Assembly: GCF_014649375.1 (NCBI RefSeq)
Contig: NZ_BMSX01000002.1
Span: 256,619 to 320,618, forward strand
Reading direction: 5' to 3'
DNA: 64,000 nucleotides
Source of the DNA: Streptomyces aurantiogriseus
GTDB taxonomy: Bacteria; Actinomycetota; Actinomycetes; Streptomycetales; Streptomycetaceae
This document shows positions 36,980 to 45,811 of this stretch, in pieces. Position 1 is the first letter of the stretch. The number at the start of each line of letters is the position of its first letter. A program made the translations under genes and the position numbers. A model generated the notes under the pieces. The model was not told the origin of the DNA. It was given only the letters and a program-made list of their open reading frames with translations, and searched no databases.

Positions 36980-38155
36980 ATGACTGATTACATACAGAAC
37001 CCGGTACTCTGGGCTCTCCTCGTCGCCGTAATCGTCGCAGTCGCAGTCATTGTTCGTCAGCGCAGGGCGACGCGGACGTTAAGGCAGGAGTTCGCAGATC
37101 TCCGGGATCGGCATGCCGAGCTGGAGAACGGGTACGCGAAATCCGTCGAGGCAGCTCAGGAAAGAGCCGAAGAGGCAACGAAAACGGTCCTGAAGTCCGC
37201 GATGCGGACGCTTCAGGGTCTCGCCGCGGAACAGCAGTTGATTGTCTCCCGGCTGCAGAACAAATACGGCGAGTCGGTCATCCTGCAGGACCTCCTGGAG
37301 ATCGACCACACGAACTCTCAGTTCGGCCGCCGCGCCCAGTCCATCGCCGTGCTCTGCGACGGCTGGCTCGGCCGCCAGCGCGATGTGGCCTCAGTGTACG
37401 ACGTGGTCCGCAGCGCGCAGGGCAGAATCCGCCATTACCGGCGGGTGGAAATTCTCTCGCAGGTCGATTTCGGCATCACGAGCCGCGCCGTCGAACCGGT
37501 GGCGCTGGCCCTCGCCGAACTTCTCGACAACGCCACCAGCTATTCCAGCCCGGACACCGTCGTCGAAATCAATATCCGCACCGTGCCCAAGGGCATTTGC
37601 ATCGTCGTGGACGACGCCGGTGTCGGTATGAACGACGAGGAGCGGGCCCGAGCCGAGAAACTCCTCTCCAGCGAGCGGGTCTCCGGTGTCTCCGGACTCG
37701 GCAACCCGCCGCAGTTCGGTTTCGCGGTGATCGGTGTGCTCGCCGAGCGCTTCGGCTTCGAGGTCTCCGTGGACTCCACCTCGCCCTACGGCGGCGTGCG
37801 GTCGGTCCTCCTCCTGCCGCACGACCTGCTCACCAGCGCACCCGAGCAGAAGGAGCCGGCCCCGGTCGTTCCGGCCGCCGCCCCCGCTCCCACCCACAGC
37901 GGCCCCGAACCCGCGTCGGCCGCGAGCACCACCACCGCCGACGGCCTGCCCAAGCGCCGCCGCAAGCGGCCCATGGCCATCGTGCCGGGCAGCGCGTCCG
38001 ACGCGCCCACCCCCGCCCGCACCGGCGCGGAGACGGCGGCGATCATGGGCGCCTTCCAGCGCGGCACCCGGTCGGGCCGGGCCACGCATGCGGACCCCGC
38101 GGAACAGTCGAGCAGCACCCGTGGTGCAAGCAGCGAAGGGCATGAGTTCTCGTGA
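36980..38155 (+). CDS. cvnA: Conservon sensor ATPase CvnA
   Basis: A 391-residue membrane-anchored histidine-kinase-like ATPase. One N-terminal transmembrane helix (NPVLWALLVAVIVAVAVIV) is followed by a coiled coil at about 30-80 and a helical dimer-like region. The HATPase domain starts at about 165, with N-box LALAELLDNATSYSSP and G1 box DDAGVGM. A proline/alanine-rich tail completes it. CvnA proteins form a membrane complex with CvnB, C and D resembling a eukaryotic G-protein switch. The stop overlaps the cvnB start (GTGA). Confidence 0.93.
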   Translation: MTDYIQNPVLWALLVAVIVAVAVIVRQRRATRTLRQEFADLRDRHAELENGYAKSVEAAQERAEEATKTVLKSAMRTLQGLAAEQQLIVSRLQNKYGESVILQDLLEIDHTNSQFGRRAQSIAVLCDGWLGRQRDVASVYDVVRSAQGRIRHYRRVEILSQVDFGITSRAVEPVALALAELLDNATSYSSPDTVVEINIRTVPKGICIVVDDAGVGMNDEERARAEKLLSSERVSGVSGLGNPPQFGFAVIGVLAERFGFEVSVDSTSPYGGVRSVLLLPHDLLTSAPEQKEPAPVVPAAAPAPTHSGPEPASAASTTTADGLPKRRRKRPMAIVPGSASDAPTPARTGAETAAIMGAFQRGTRSGRATHADPAEQSSSTRGASSEGHEFS

Positions 38156-38556
38156 GAAACGACGATCTGTCATGGATGCTTGACAGCGCCCTGGAGATTC
38201 CCGGGGCCCTGCACGCCGTCCTGATCTCCGCCGACGGCCTGTTGATGGCCCGGACGCAGGACTTCGACAAGGACGACGCGGACCGTGTGGCCGCCGCCAT
38301 GAGCGGTGTGCAGTCGCTCAGCCGCTCCCTCGCCTTCTTCTGTGAGGACGCCGGCCAGAAGTGGCGGCAGACACTCGTCGAGTTCGACGGGGGCTGGGTC
38401 TTCCTGATCTCCGCCGGCGAGGGCGCCTACCTCGGTGTCTCCGCCTCCCCCGACGTCGACATGGCCGACATCACCTTCCGGATGCAGCAGCTCGTCGGCC
38501 AGCTGGGCAAGGCCCTGATGACGCCGCCGCGCGAGAACCTCGGCGTACGGTCATGA
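38152..38556 (+). CDS. cvnB: Conservon roadblock/LC7 protein CvnB
   Basis: A 134-residue roadblock/LC7-fold protein, with LDSALEIPGALHAVLISADGLLMA at the start of the domain (quoted in part) and FDGGWVFLISAGEGAYLGV later. Such proteins regulate the partner GTPase CvnD. It starts at GTG 38152 within the cvnA stop and ends 4 bp into cvnC, so the operon is fully coupled. Confidence 0.93.
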   Translation: MRNDDLSWMLDSALEIPGALHAVLISADGLLMARTQDFDKDDADRVAAAMSGVQSLSRSLAFFCEDAGQKWRQTLVEFDGGWVFLISAGEGAYLGVSASPDVDMADITFRMQQLVGQLGKALMTPPRENLGVRS

Positions 38557-38930
38557 CCGGTTTCGACGAACTGGAGCCCCAGACACCGGAGTTAGTGCGT
38601 CCGTACGTCATCACCAAAGGGCGCGGGCTGCCCGACGAGGAGCAGCTGTCCCTCATCACCCTGGTCACGGCCGCCGCCGACCACCAGCAGCGGCCCACCC
38701 GGCTGTCCCCGGAGGAACAGAGCCTGCTCGAGTTGTGCTCGGCCGGCTATCTCTCGGTCGCCGAGATCGCGGGGCACACCCGACTGCCCCTCGGCGTGGT
38801 GAAGATCCTCCTCGCCGCCCTCACCGAGGGGGGCTACCTCATCACCCGCCCGCCCGTACAGCGGGCACCCCTCGCCGACCGGGAGATCCTGGAGGAGGTG
38901 CTGAATGGTCTCAGGGCCAAGTTTGGATGA
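38553..38930 (+). CDS. cvnC: Conservon DUF742 protein CvnC
   Basis: A 125-residue DUF742 protein. RPYVITKGRG near the start, then a winged-helix-like region LCSAGYLSVAEIAGHTRLPL and the ending FG are typical. Its function within the complex is not well defined. The 3' end overlaps the cvnD start by 26 bp. Confidence 0.93.
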   Translation: MTGFDELEPQTPELVRPYVITKGRGLPDEEQLSLITLVTAAADHQQRPTRLSPEEQSLLELCSAGYLSVAEIAGHTRLPLGVVKILLAALTEGGYLITRPPVQRAPLADREILEEVLNGLRAKFG

Positions 38931-39498
38931 GCAGGCGTACGTCCGCGACGGTGCGACGCAGACGGCCGTGAAGATCCTCGTCGTCGGTCACTTCGCGGTG
39001 GGCAAGACCACGTTCATCGGGGCGATCTCCGAGATCGAACCGCTGTCCACCGAGGAGACGATGACGCGGGCCGCGGAGGCCGTCGACGACCTCAAGGGCG
39101 TCCAGAGCAAGACCACCACCACGGTCGCCATGGACTTCGGCCGCCTGACCATCAGCGACCGCGTCGTGCTGTACCTGTTCGGAACGCCGGGCCAGCAGCG
39201 CTTCGTGCAGATGTGGGAGGACATGGCCCGCGGCGCGCTCGGCGCCCTGGTGCTCGTCGACCCCGAGCGGCTCGCGGACTCCTTCGCCGTCATCGACCTG
39301 ATCGAGCAGTACGGCCTCGACTACGCCATCGCCGTCAACCACTTCGACGGCAGCCCCCTGCGGGACGAGAGGGCCCTGCGCGAGGCACTCGACCTGCTCG
39401 ACGACACCCCCGTCGTCACCTGCGACGCGCGGGACGAGCAGTCGTCGGCCGAAGCGCTGATCACCCTCGTCCGCCACTTGCAGGACCGTGCCCACTAG
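38905..39498 (+). CDS. cvnD: Conservon small GTPase CvnD
   Basis: A 197-residue Ras-like GTPase. P-loop GHFAVGKTT, G3 FGTPGQQRF and a variant G4 NHFD are visible. GGAGGAGG lies 7-8 bp before ATG 38905, which fixes a start inside cvnC. CvnD is the G-protein output of the conservon, interacting with CvnB and CvnC. Confidence 0.93.
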   Translation: MVSGPSLDEQAYVRDGATQTAVKILVVGHFAVGKTTFIGAISEIEPLSTEETMTRAAEAVDDLKGVQSKTTTTVAMDFGRLTISDRVVLYLFGTPGQQRFVQMWEDMARGALGALVLVDPERLADSFAVIDLIEQYGLDYAIAVNHFDGSPLRDERALREALDLLDDTPVVTCDARDEQSSAEALITLVRHLQDRAH

Positions 39499-39506
39499 GA
39501 GCAGAC

Positions 39507-40850
39507 ATGGACCAACCCACCGCGCCCGTGCCCCCGCCCGGGTGCCCGGCGCACCACAGCGGCGGCAGAGTGCCGCTGTACGGGCCGGAGTTCGCCGCCG
39601 ACCCGCAGGCCTACTACACCTACCTGCGTCACTACGGCCCGACCGCGCCCGTCGAACTCGCCCCCGGAGTCGAGGCGACCCTCGTCACCGACTACGCCTC
39701 CGCGCTCCAACTCCTTCAGGACTCCGCCTCGTTCCGCAAGGACGCCCGGCGCTGGCGTGACCTCAACGACGGCAAGATCGCCTCGGACAGCCCGGTCGTA
39801 CCCGTTCTGGCGTACCGCCCCAACTGCATGTTCAGTGACGGCGCCGAACACCTGAGACTGCGTCAGGCCATCACCGACAGCATGGCCCGGGTGGACTCCC
39901 ATCGGCTGAGCCAGTCCACCGAGCGGATCTCCGACTTCCTCATCTCCCAGTTCGGCGCCCGCGGTTCGGCCGACCTGCTCGGCGGCTACGCCAGGCAGCT
40001 GCCGCTGTTCGTGTTCAACGAGCTCTTCGGCTGCACCGCCGACATCGGCGACCGCGTGTTCTTCGGCATCTCCGGCATGTTCGACGGCATCAACGCCGAG
40101 AAGGCGATCACCGTGCTGTTCGAGGCCGTCGGTGAACTCGTCGCGCTCAAGCGGGCCAAGCCCGGCGACGACGTCACCTCCTGGCTGATGCAGCACCAAG
40201 CCGCCCTCGACGACGAGGAGATGGTCCACCAGCTCGCCCTGCTCCTGGGAGCGGGAGCCGAGGCGCTGGTCAACCTCATCGGCAACACCCTGCACCGGGT
40301 GCTCACCGACGACCGGTACGCCTACAAGGGCGGACTGATCGAGGAGGCGATGGACGACACGCTGTGGGAAAACCCCCCGATGACGAACTACGCGCCCCAC
40401 TACCCGGTGTCCGACATCGAGTTCGCCGGCCAGAAGCTGGCGGCGGGCGACCTGGTGCTGGTGAGCTTCGCCGCCGCCAACACCGGTCCGGCGCTGTCCG
40501 CGGCGCGTCAGGCGGGCAGCAACCGGGCGCACCTGGCCTGGAGCGCGGGACCGCACGCCTGCCCCTCCAAGGACCCCGCCCGCCACATCGCCGTCGCGGC
40601 CATCGAGAACCTGCTCAACAAGCTGCCCGACGTGGAACTCTCCGTCCCCGAGGACAGCCTGACGTGGCGTCCGGGCCCCTTCAGCCGTGGTCTGACCACC
40701 CTCCCCGCACGGTTCACGCCGGTCCAGCCGGTGCACCGGCCGGCCACGCAGAACCGCCCGGAGGCCCCCGCGTCCAAGGGTGCGGGCACGGCCCGAAGGC
40801 CCGAACGGACAGGTATGTGGAGCCAGTTCCTCAACTGGCTGACGAGGTGA
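39507..40850 (+). CDS. cvnE: Conservon cytochrome P450 CvnE lacking ExxR (CYP157-like)
   Basis: A 447-residue P450. The haem-ligand loop AWSAGPHACPSKDP holds Cys352. The K-helix, normally ExxR, reads Glu280-Ala-Met-Asp, so the arginine is absent; the I-helix reads AGAEA (249-253) without the usual threonine. Published work on the CYP157 family, whose members occur in Streptomyces conservons, describes exactly this loss of ExxR. The protein may be catalytically unusual or act as a redox or ligand sensor for the conservon. TAGGAG precedes ATG 39507. It ends the operon 57 bp before a palindrome. Confidence 0.9.
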   Translation: MDQPTAPVPPPGCPAHHSGGRVPLYGPEFAADPQAYYTYLRHYGPTAPVELAPGVEATLVTDYASALQLLQDSASFRKDARRWRDLNDGKIASDSPVVPVLAYRPNCMFSDGAEHLRLRQAITDSMARVDSHRLSQSTERISDFLISQFGARGSADLLGGYARQLPLFVFNELFGCTADIGDRVFFGISGMFDGINAEKAITVLFEAVGELVALKRAKPGDDVTSWLMQHQAALDDEEMVHQLALLLGAGAEALVNLIGNTLHRVLTDDRYAYKGGLIEEAMDDTLWENPPMTNYAPHYPVSDIEFAGQKLAAGDLVLVSFAAANTGPALSAARQAGSNRAHLAWSAGPHACPSKDPARHIAVAAIENLLNKLPDVELSVPEDSLTWRPGPFSRGLTTLPARFTPVQPVHRPATQNRPEAPASKGAGTARRPERTGMWSQFLNWLTR

Positions 40851-40907
40851 TTCACACAACATCCACACCCTTCCGGCGAACTGCATGAAGCTTCAAGTGC
40901 GGGGGTA

Positions 40908-40936
40908 GTGAGCAACGCGGTAACCGTGTTGCTCAC
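40908..40936. promoter_or_regulatory. 29-bp near-perfect palindrome between cvnE and prenyltransferase leader
   Basis: GTGAGCAACGCGGT (40908-40921), one central base and ACCGTGTTGCTCAC (40923-40936) match at 13 of 14 positions. The 1-nt centre makes it a DNA-binding site rather than an RNA hairpin. It lies directly before the leader ORF ribosome binding site. Confidence 0.7.
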
Positions 40937-40953
40937 GCGTAGAAGGAGGTGTC

Positions 40954-41148
40954 GTGGACCTCATACCCCTCGACGCTGCTCCCGTCCCACCCCCCGCCGG
41001 ACGGCCCCGCAGAGGACCGCACATAACCGGGGGGCGCACCACCGTCCCCACCCTCAGGTCCCAACTTCAGAGGCAGAACCGCGAGATACCCGCCCCGCCA
41101 GGCGGGTATCTTCTTGTCCGCCCGGCGGCCCCGGGGGAGTCCCGGTGA
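40954..41148 (+). CDS. Leader ORF translationally coupled to the aromatic prenyltransferase
   Basis: A 64-residue ORF starting at GTG 40954 behind an almost ideal ribosome binding site (AGAAGGAGGT, 40941-40950). The peptide is proline- and arginine-rich, has no recognised domain and contains no tryptophan. Its TGA overlaps the prenyltransferase start (GTGA at 41145-41148). A perfect hairpin with a T-rich tail lies inside its last third. The arrangement points to a leader peptide controlling the downstream gene, although it may simply be a small protein. Confidence 0.55.
   Translation: MDLIPLDAAPVPPPAGRPRRGPHITGGRTTVPTLRSQLQRQNREIPAPPGGYLLVRPAAPGESR
41085..41110 (+). promoter_or_regulatory. 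Attenuator-like hairpin within the leader ORF
   Basis: GATACCCGCC (41085-41094), a 6-nt loop and GGCGGGTATC (41101-41110) form a perfect 10-bp stem, followed at once by TTCTTGT. It sits 34 bp before the prenyltransferase start and within a translated leader, so ribosome passage would disrupt it. Confidence 0.6.
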
Positions 41149-42317
41149 CCGCCCGGCCCGACGTCCACGGCACGTCGGGGGCGCCGACGCTCGGTGCCCT
41201 GACCGCCGGCCAACTGGTGCGCCTGTGCGATGTCGCCGGGCTGAGCCTTGCCGACGCCTATGCCTATGCCACCGTACTCATCGAGGCGCTGGGGCCGGTC
41301 GCCGAGCGGCCGCTGGACCTCCCGCCGCTCTACCGGACCTTCCTGTCCGACGACCACACCCCGGTCGAGTACTCGCTCTCCTTCCCGCCGAACGGGGCGC
41401 CCGCGCTCCGCGTCCTGCTGGAACCCGGCTACGCGGCCGGCGGGCGGTGGGCCCGGAACGGGCGCGCCGGACTCCGGGCGATACGTGAGATGGCACAGCG
41501 GTGGAACATCACCACCGACCTGCTGGACGGGCTCGAGGACCTGTTCTTCCCGCCGAGTCCCCAGGGCCCCCTGGCTCTCTTGTGCGCGCTGGAGCTGCGT
41601 CCCGGCGGTGTGCCCCGGATGAAGGTGTACCTGAATCCGGCGGCTCGGGGAGAGGAACGTTCCGCCGAGACGGTACGGGAGGCCCTGCACCGGCTCGGCC
41701 ACCGGCGGGCGTTCGCGTCACTGCCCGCGGCCGACGGTTACCCCTTTCTCGCTCTCGACCTCGGCGACTGGGAGACGCCCCGGGTCAAGGTCTACCTGCG
41801 CCACGACGGCCTGGCCGCCGAGGAGGCCCCCGCGTTGTGCCGTATGGACCCCGGTCCCGCCCCGGCGGAGATCGAGGAGTTCGTCCGGACGGCCGCCGGC
41901 CTCGCCCCCGACTTACTGGACGCGGACTCCTCGGAGACGGGCGGCGTGGCGGCGCGGCTCACCAGGCGACCCGTTCTGACCTGCCATTCTTTCACCGATA
42001 AGGAGAGCGACGGCCCCTGCGGCTTCACCCTCCACATTCCGGTCAGGGACTACGTCCGGCACGACGGAGAGGCCGTTGCTCGCGCCGTGACCCTCCTCGG
42101 CCGTTACGGCATGGACACCGCCCCGCTGTTGCGTGCCCCGTCCGCCGTCACCTCACGGCGGCTCGAGGACGGCGTGGGCCTCATCGCCTACCTGGCGCTG
42201 GCCCACCAGCACGGCCGCCCGCCGCGGGTGACGGCGTACGTCTCCGCGGAGGCGTACGAAGTCCGCCCGCCCCTCGGCTCCCGGCCGGCCCGGGCCGCGA
42301 CCGCCGGCGGGCGTTAG
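41145..42317 (+). CDS. DMATS-type aromatic (indole/tryptophan) prenyltransferase
   Basis: A 390-residue soluble ABBA-fold prenyltransferase. Paired strands such as VEYSLSFPPNG, RMKVYLNPAARG, RVKVYLRHD and RVTAYVSAEAYEV, each with lysine or tyrosine residues that bind the diphosphate, are typical of bacterial tryptophan dimethylallyltransferases. In S. coelicolor a homologue and a neighbouring flavin monooxygenase convert tryptophan to a prenylated indole acetonitrile. Here too a flavin monooxygenase lies next to it, in convergent orientation. The GTG start overlaps the leader ORF stop. Substrate and regiochemistry are not readable. Confidence 0.87.
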   Translation: MTARPDVHGTSGAPTLGALTAGQLVRLCDVAGLSLADAYAYATVLIEALGPVAERPLDLPPLYRTFLSDDHTPVEYSLSFPPNGAPALRVLLEPGYAAGGRWARNGRAGLRAIREMAQRWNITTDLLDGLEDLFFPPSPQGPLALLCALELRPGGVPRMKVYLNPAARGEERSAETVREALHRLGHRRAFASLPAADGYPFLALDLGDWETPRVKVYLRHDGLAAEEAPALCRMDPGPAPAEIEEFVRTAAGLAPDLLDADSSETGGVAARLTRRPVLTCHSFTDKESDGPCGFTLHIPVRDYVRHDGEAVARAVTLLGRYGMDTAPLLRAPSAVTSRRLEDGVGLIAYLALAHQHGRPPRVTAYVSAEAYEVRPPLGSRPARAATAGGR

Positions 42318-42398
42318 CGCACGTCAGGGGAGCCGTACGCCGATGTCGCCGGACCGCTCCCCTGGTTGCACGGCGCCCCGCCGTACCGTCGTGGTGCC

Positions 42399-42421
42399 GC
42401 CGCCCGGAACGCCCGGGTGGC
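42399..42421. terminator. Hairpin between convergent prenyltransferase and monooxygenase genes
   Basis: GCCGCCCGG (42399-42407) and CCGGGTGGC (42413-42421) form a 9-bp stem with one wobble and a 5-nt loop between two convergent stops. It probably terminates both. Confidence 0.55.
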
Positions 42422-42499
42422 GCGACGAAGACGGCCCGCGCCGTGGCGGAGTCGGCCGTACGTCGAACCCGCCTCCGGACAGGCGCTGTTGAGTGCGCG

Positions 42500-43798
42500 T
42501 CACACCTCGCGGAGTTCCTCCAGATAGGGCGCCACGTTGACCTGGATCGACGCGCCCTCCGTCTGCCCGTACTGGCCCGCGATGCCGCCGAGGTACGCGG
42601 CGATCTCCTTGCGCATGATGTCCGGCTCCGGCAGGGCCGTCTCGCCCGTGATGATCCGGGTGATCCAGCGCGACTGAGCCTCAACGATCCGGGTGATGGA
42701 ACCGAGCGGGCGGATCAGTCCGACGAAGTAGAGGCCGGGGCGGTCGGCCGCCACGATCCGCTTGTACAGCTCGACCGAGCCCTGTGGGCCGACCGGGCAG
42801 CCGGCGGGCAGGTACGGGAAGGCCATCCGGTAGCCGGTGCAGTAGACGATCGCGTCGGCCCGCGCAGAGGTGCCGTCGGTGAAGGCCACCCGGTCGCCGT
42901 CGAGGAAGTCGATCGCGGGCCGGGGCACCACCCCGCCGTGCCGGATACGGCTGAGGATCTCGTCCGAGATGGTCACGGCCGTGGCGAAGATCGGGTGGTC
43001 CGGCTCGGGCAGGCCGTAGTCGGCGAGCTTGCCGCGCACCACGAGCAGGGCCTGCTCGACGAAACGCCGCTGCTCGGCCAGGGACATGCTCGTCCACCAC
43101 GGGGCGTCGGCGATCTCGTCGAGCGACATGCCGAAGAGCTGCTTGGGCAGGATGTGCAACCCCCGGCGCACGGACAGGAGAGTCTGCGCGGCGTACCGGG
43201 AGAGGTCCGCGGCGATGTCCACCGCTGAGGCGCCGAGCCCCACGACGACGACCTTCTGTCCGGCGAAGTCGCTGCCGTCGCGGTAGTCGACGGCGTGCAG
43301 GATCGTTCCTGTGAAGGTGTCGGAGCCCGGCGGAGGAGCGGGCATCGACGGCTCGGTGTTGTGCCCCGAGGCCACGACGACGTGCGCGAAGCTCCGCGAG
43401 GTGCGCGTGCCGTGGGCGTCCACGCTGACGACCGTCCACGAGCCGTCGGCCTCCTGCCGTACGGACTCGGCGGTCGTCGCCAGTTCGATGTGGTCCAGGA
43501 CGTCGGCCCACTCGGCGAAAGCGCGCAGGTAGGCGGCGACATCGTTGTGCCGGGGGTAGAGGGGGTAGGAGGCCGGCATCGGGTGGTCGGCGTAACCGGT
43601 GAGCTGCTTGGCGGTGTTGAGGTGCAGGGAGAGATAGCCGGGGCCGCGCTCTCCGGCCTGTGGCCGGCGCCAGATGCCGCCGACATCCGGTGCCTTCTCC
43701 AGACAGACGAAGTCGATGCCCCGTGACTTGAGGGCGTGGGCGGCTGCCAGTCCCGACAGGCCCGCACCGATGAGACACACACTCACGGTTTCCCCCAC
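42500..43798 (-). CDS. Flavin-containing monooxygenase
   Basis: A 432-residue class B flavoprotein monooxygenase. The FAD loop [15 protein letters not shown], the FMO fingerprint [11 protein letters not shown] (FxGxxxHxxxY) and the NADPH loop [12 protein letters not shown] occur in the expected order. Relatives N-oxidise amino groups. Beside a tryptophan prenyltransferase, the likely job is oxidation of the prenylated tryptophan amine towards an oxime or nitrile. GTG 43798 is used as start; a GTG at 43786 directly before the FAD strand is an alternative. Confidence 0.88.
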   Translation of the reverse strand: MGETVSVCLIGAGLSGLAAAHALKSRGIDFVCLEKAPDVGGIWRRPQAGERGPGYLSLHLNTAKQLTGYADHPMPASYPLYPRHNDVAAYLRAFAEWADVLDHIELATTAESVRQEADGSWTVVSVDAHGTRTSRSFAHVVVASGHNTEPSMPAPPPGSDTFTGTILHAVDYRDGSDFAGQKVVVVGLGASAVDIAADLSRYAAQTLLSVRRGLHILPKQLFGMSLDEIADAPWWTSMSLAEQRRFVEQALLVVRGKLADYGLPEPDHPIFATAVTISDEILSRIRHGGVVPRPAIDFLDGDRVAFTDGTSARADAIVYCTGYRMAFPYLPAGCPVGPQGSVELYKRIVAADRPGLYFVGLIRPLGSITRIVEAQSRWITRIITGETALPEPDIMRKEIAAYLGGIAGQYGQTEGASIQVNVAPYLEELREV

Positions 43799-43912
43799 AG
43801 GAAAGACACCATCCTCTCGCGCACGGGCATTGACTGCCCATCCGGCACTCCTCTCACACCAGCGACGAAGATCACAGACGTCGCTCCGGTGCGGGGGTGG
43901 GGGCCGGTGTGT

Positions 43913-44626
43913 CTACGCGCGCGCCGACGCCCACAGCCCCCGCACATGCCCCAGATGCCGGGTCATCACCTCGCGCACGGCCCGCTCGTCGCGGGCCAGC
44001 AGGGCGTCGAGGAGCTCCAGGTGTTCCTCGGCGGAGGCCAGCAGGCGGCCGGAGGCGGAGAGCGCGGTGAGGCCGTAGAGGCGGGCCCGGCCGCGCAGGT
44101 CCCGGACGACCTCGACGAGGTGGGCGTTGCCGGCGAGGGCGAGCAGGCCCAGGTGGAAGCGGGTGTCGGCCTCGACGTAGGCGATGAGGTCGCCCGCGAC
44201 CGCGGCGGTGACGATCTCCCGGGCCGCCGGACGCAGCGCCTCCAGCGACACCGGGTCGGCGGTCGTCGCCAGCGCGACCACCGTGGGGATCTCGATGAGC
44301 GCGCGGACGTGGGTGTACTCGTCGAGCTGCCGGTCGGAGACGTCGGTGACCCGGAACCCCTTGTTGGGCACCGCGTCGACCAGGCCCTCCTTGGCGAGGT
44401 CCAGCATCGCCTCGCGCACCGGGGTCGCCGAGACGCCGAAGCGGGCGGCCAGTGCCGGCGCCGAGTACACCTCGCCGGGCCGCAGTTCACCCGCGATCAG
44501 CGCAGCCCGCAGGGCGTCGGCGACCCGCTCGCGGTAGCTGCTCCGCCGGCCGCCGAGCACCGGCAGAGCGGGCGCGGAGGCCGGCGCTGTGGCAGGCGAG
44601 GAGCTGCTGCGGCGCGGGGCGGCCAT
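43913..44626 (-). CDS. GntR/FCD regulator of the hydroxyproline genes
   Basis: A 237-residue regulator. A serine/alanine-rich head precedes the winged helix (RERVADALRAALIAGELRPGE, APALAARFGVSATPVREAML) and an FCD domain with DTRFHLGLLALAGN. I chose ATG 44626 because AAGGAGA lies 8 bp upstream. A longer start at 44668 would put the operator GTGTCATGTCAC (44650-44661) inside the coding sequence. Two further copies of that site precede other genes of the cluster, so this protein is the likely repressor or activator, with hydroxyproline or a breakdown product as ligand. Confidence 0.88.
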   Translation of the reverse strand: MAAPRRSSSSPATAPASAPALPVLGGRRSSYRERVADALRAALIAGELRPGEVYSAPALAARFGVSATPVREAMLDLAKEGLVDAVPNKGFRVTDVSDRQLDEYTHVRALIEIPTVVALATTADPVSLEALRPAAREIVTAAVAGDLIAYVEADTRFHLGLLALAGNAHLVEVVRDLRGRARLYGLTALSASGRLLASAEEHLELLDALLARDERAVREVMTRHLGHVRGLWASARA

Positions 44627-44649
44627 GGAGGGTCTCCTTGGGGCGGGCT

Positions 44650-44661
44650 GTGTCATGTCAC
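44650..44661. promoter_or_regulatory. Candidate operator 1 of the hydroxyproline regulon
   Basis: Read on the minus strand the site is GTGACATGACAC, matching GTGACATATCAC at 46774 and GTGACATATTAC at 49666. It lies 24 bp upstream of the GntR start. Confidence 0.65.
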
Positions 44662-44736
44662 GTGCCATCAGTATCTACGGCTGTATGCCGTGCCTCGGAT
44701 CCGCGGGGGTGGTTTGTGTATGCGATATCCGGCGTA

Positions 44737-44770
44737 CCGTCGACCGGATGCGCGGCCGTCGACCGTATGC
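44737..44770. repeat. Direct repeat CCGTCGACCGKATGC upstream of GntR gene
   Basis: CCGTCGACCGGATGC (44737-44751) and CCGTCGACCGTATGC (44756-44770) are 15-mers with one difference, spaced 19 bp apart, in the 151-bp gap between the racemase stop and the GntR start. They may bind a second regulator. Confidence 0.6.
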
Positions 44771-44777
44771 ACGAGAC

Positions 44778-45779
44778 TCAGAGCACGAACCCGGCCGGGA
44801 ACGGGTCCGCCGGATCCAGCAGGTACTGGGCCGTGCCGGTGATCCAGGCGCGCCCGGTGAAGCTGGGCAGGACCGCGGGGACGCCGGCGACCTCGGTCGT
44901 GCCGAGCAGCCGCCCGGTGAAGCGGGTGCCGATGAACGACTCGTTCACGAACTCGGTGTGCAGCGGCAGTTCGCCCCGCGCGTGCAGTTGCGCCATCCGT
45001 GCGCTCGTCCCCGTACCGCAGGGGGAGCGGTCGAACCAGCCCGGATGGATGGCCATCGCGTGCCGGGAGTGGCGGGCGGTGGCGCCGGGCGCGTACAGGT
45101 GGACGTGGTGGCAGCCGCGGATGGACGGGTCCTCGGGGTGGACCGGCTCCTCCTCGGCGTTGACGGCCTCCATCAAGGACAGACCGGCCCGCAGGATGTC
45201 GTCCTTGCGGGAACGGTCGAAGGGCAGTCCGAACTGCTCCAGCGGCAGGATCGCGTAGAAGTTCCCGCCGTACGCGAGGTCGTACGTCACCGTCCGGCCG
45301 TCGGGCAGGGTGATCTTGCGGTCCAGGGCGACCGCGAAGGACGGGACGTTGTGCAGGGTCACCGCCGTGGCCGCGCCGTCGGTCACCGCCACCTCGGCGA
45401 CGACGAGTCCGGCCGGGGTGTCCAGGCGGATGGTGGTGACCGGTTCGACGACCTCGACCATGCCGGTCTCCACGAGGACGGTCGCCACGCCGATCGTGCC
45501 GTGTCCGCACATCGGCAGATAGCCGGAGACCTCGATGTAGACGACGCCCCAGTCGCAGTCCGGCCGGGTGGGCGGCTGGAGGATCGCGCCGCTCATCGCG
45601 GAGTGCCCGCGCGGCTCGTTCATCAGCAACTGCCGTACGTCGTCCCGGTGTTCACGGAAGTGCAGCCGTCGCTCGTTCATCGTCGCGCCGGGGATGGTGC
45701 CGATCCCGCCGGTGATCACGCGGGTGGGCATGCCCTCGGTGTGCGAGTCGACGGCGTGCAGGACGAGTGTGCTGCGCAC
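44778..45779 (-). CDS. 4-Hydroxyproline 2-epimerase (proline racemase family)
   Basis: A 333-residue proline-racemase-fold enzyme. Both catalytic cysteines are present, Cys91 in YLPMCGHGT and Cys254 in SPCGTGTSAR, as required for a two-base epimerase; a dehydratase would have Ser or Thr at one position. It converts trans-4-hydroxy-L-proline to cis-4-hydroxy-D-proline. The D-amino-acid-type dehydrogenase subunits and the DapA-like enzyme upstream supply the next steps. The gene starts at GTG 45779, 32 bp after the DapA-like gene. Confidence 0.92.
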   Translation of the reverse strand: MRSTLVLHAVDSHTEGMPTRVITGGIGTIPGATMNERRLHFREHRDDVRQLLMNEPRGHSAMSGAILQPPTRPDCDWGVVYIEVSGYLPMCGHGTIGVATVLVETGMVEVVEPVTTIRLDTPAGLVVAEVAVTDGAATAVTLHNVPSFAVALDRKITLPDGRTVTYDLAYGGNFYAILPLEQFGLPFDRSRKDDILRAGLSLMEAVNAEEEPVHPEDPSIRGCHHVHLYAPGATARHSRHAMAIHPGWFDRSPCGTGTSARMAQLHARGELPLHTEFVNESFIGTRFTGRLLGTTEVAGVPAVLPSFTGRAWITGTAQYLLDPADPFPAGFVL

Positions 45780-45811
45780 TGGCTGGTTCCCCTTTCCCGT
45801 GGTGCGTGCCG

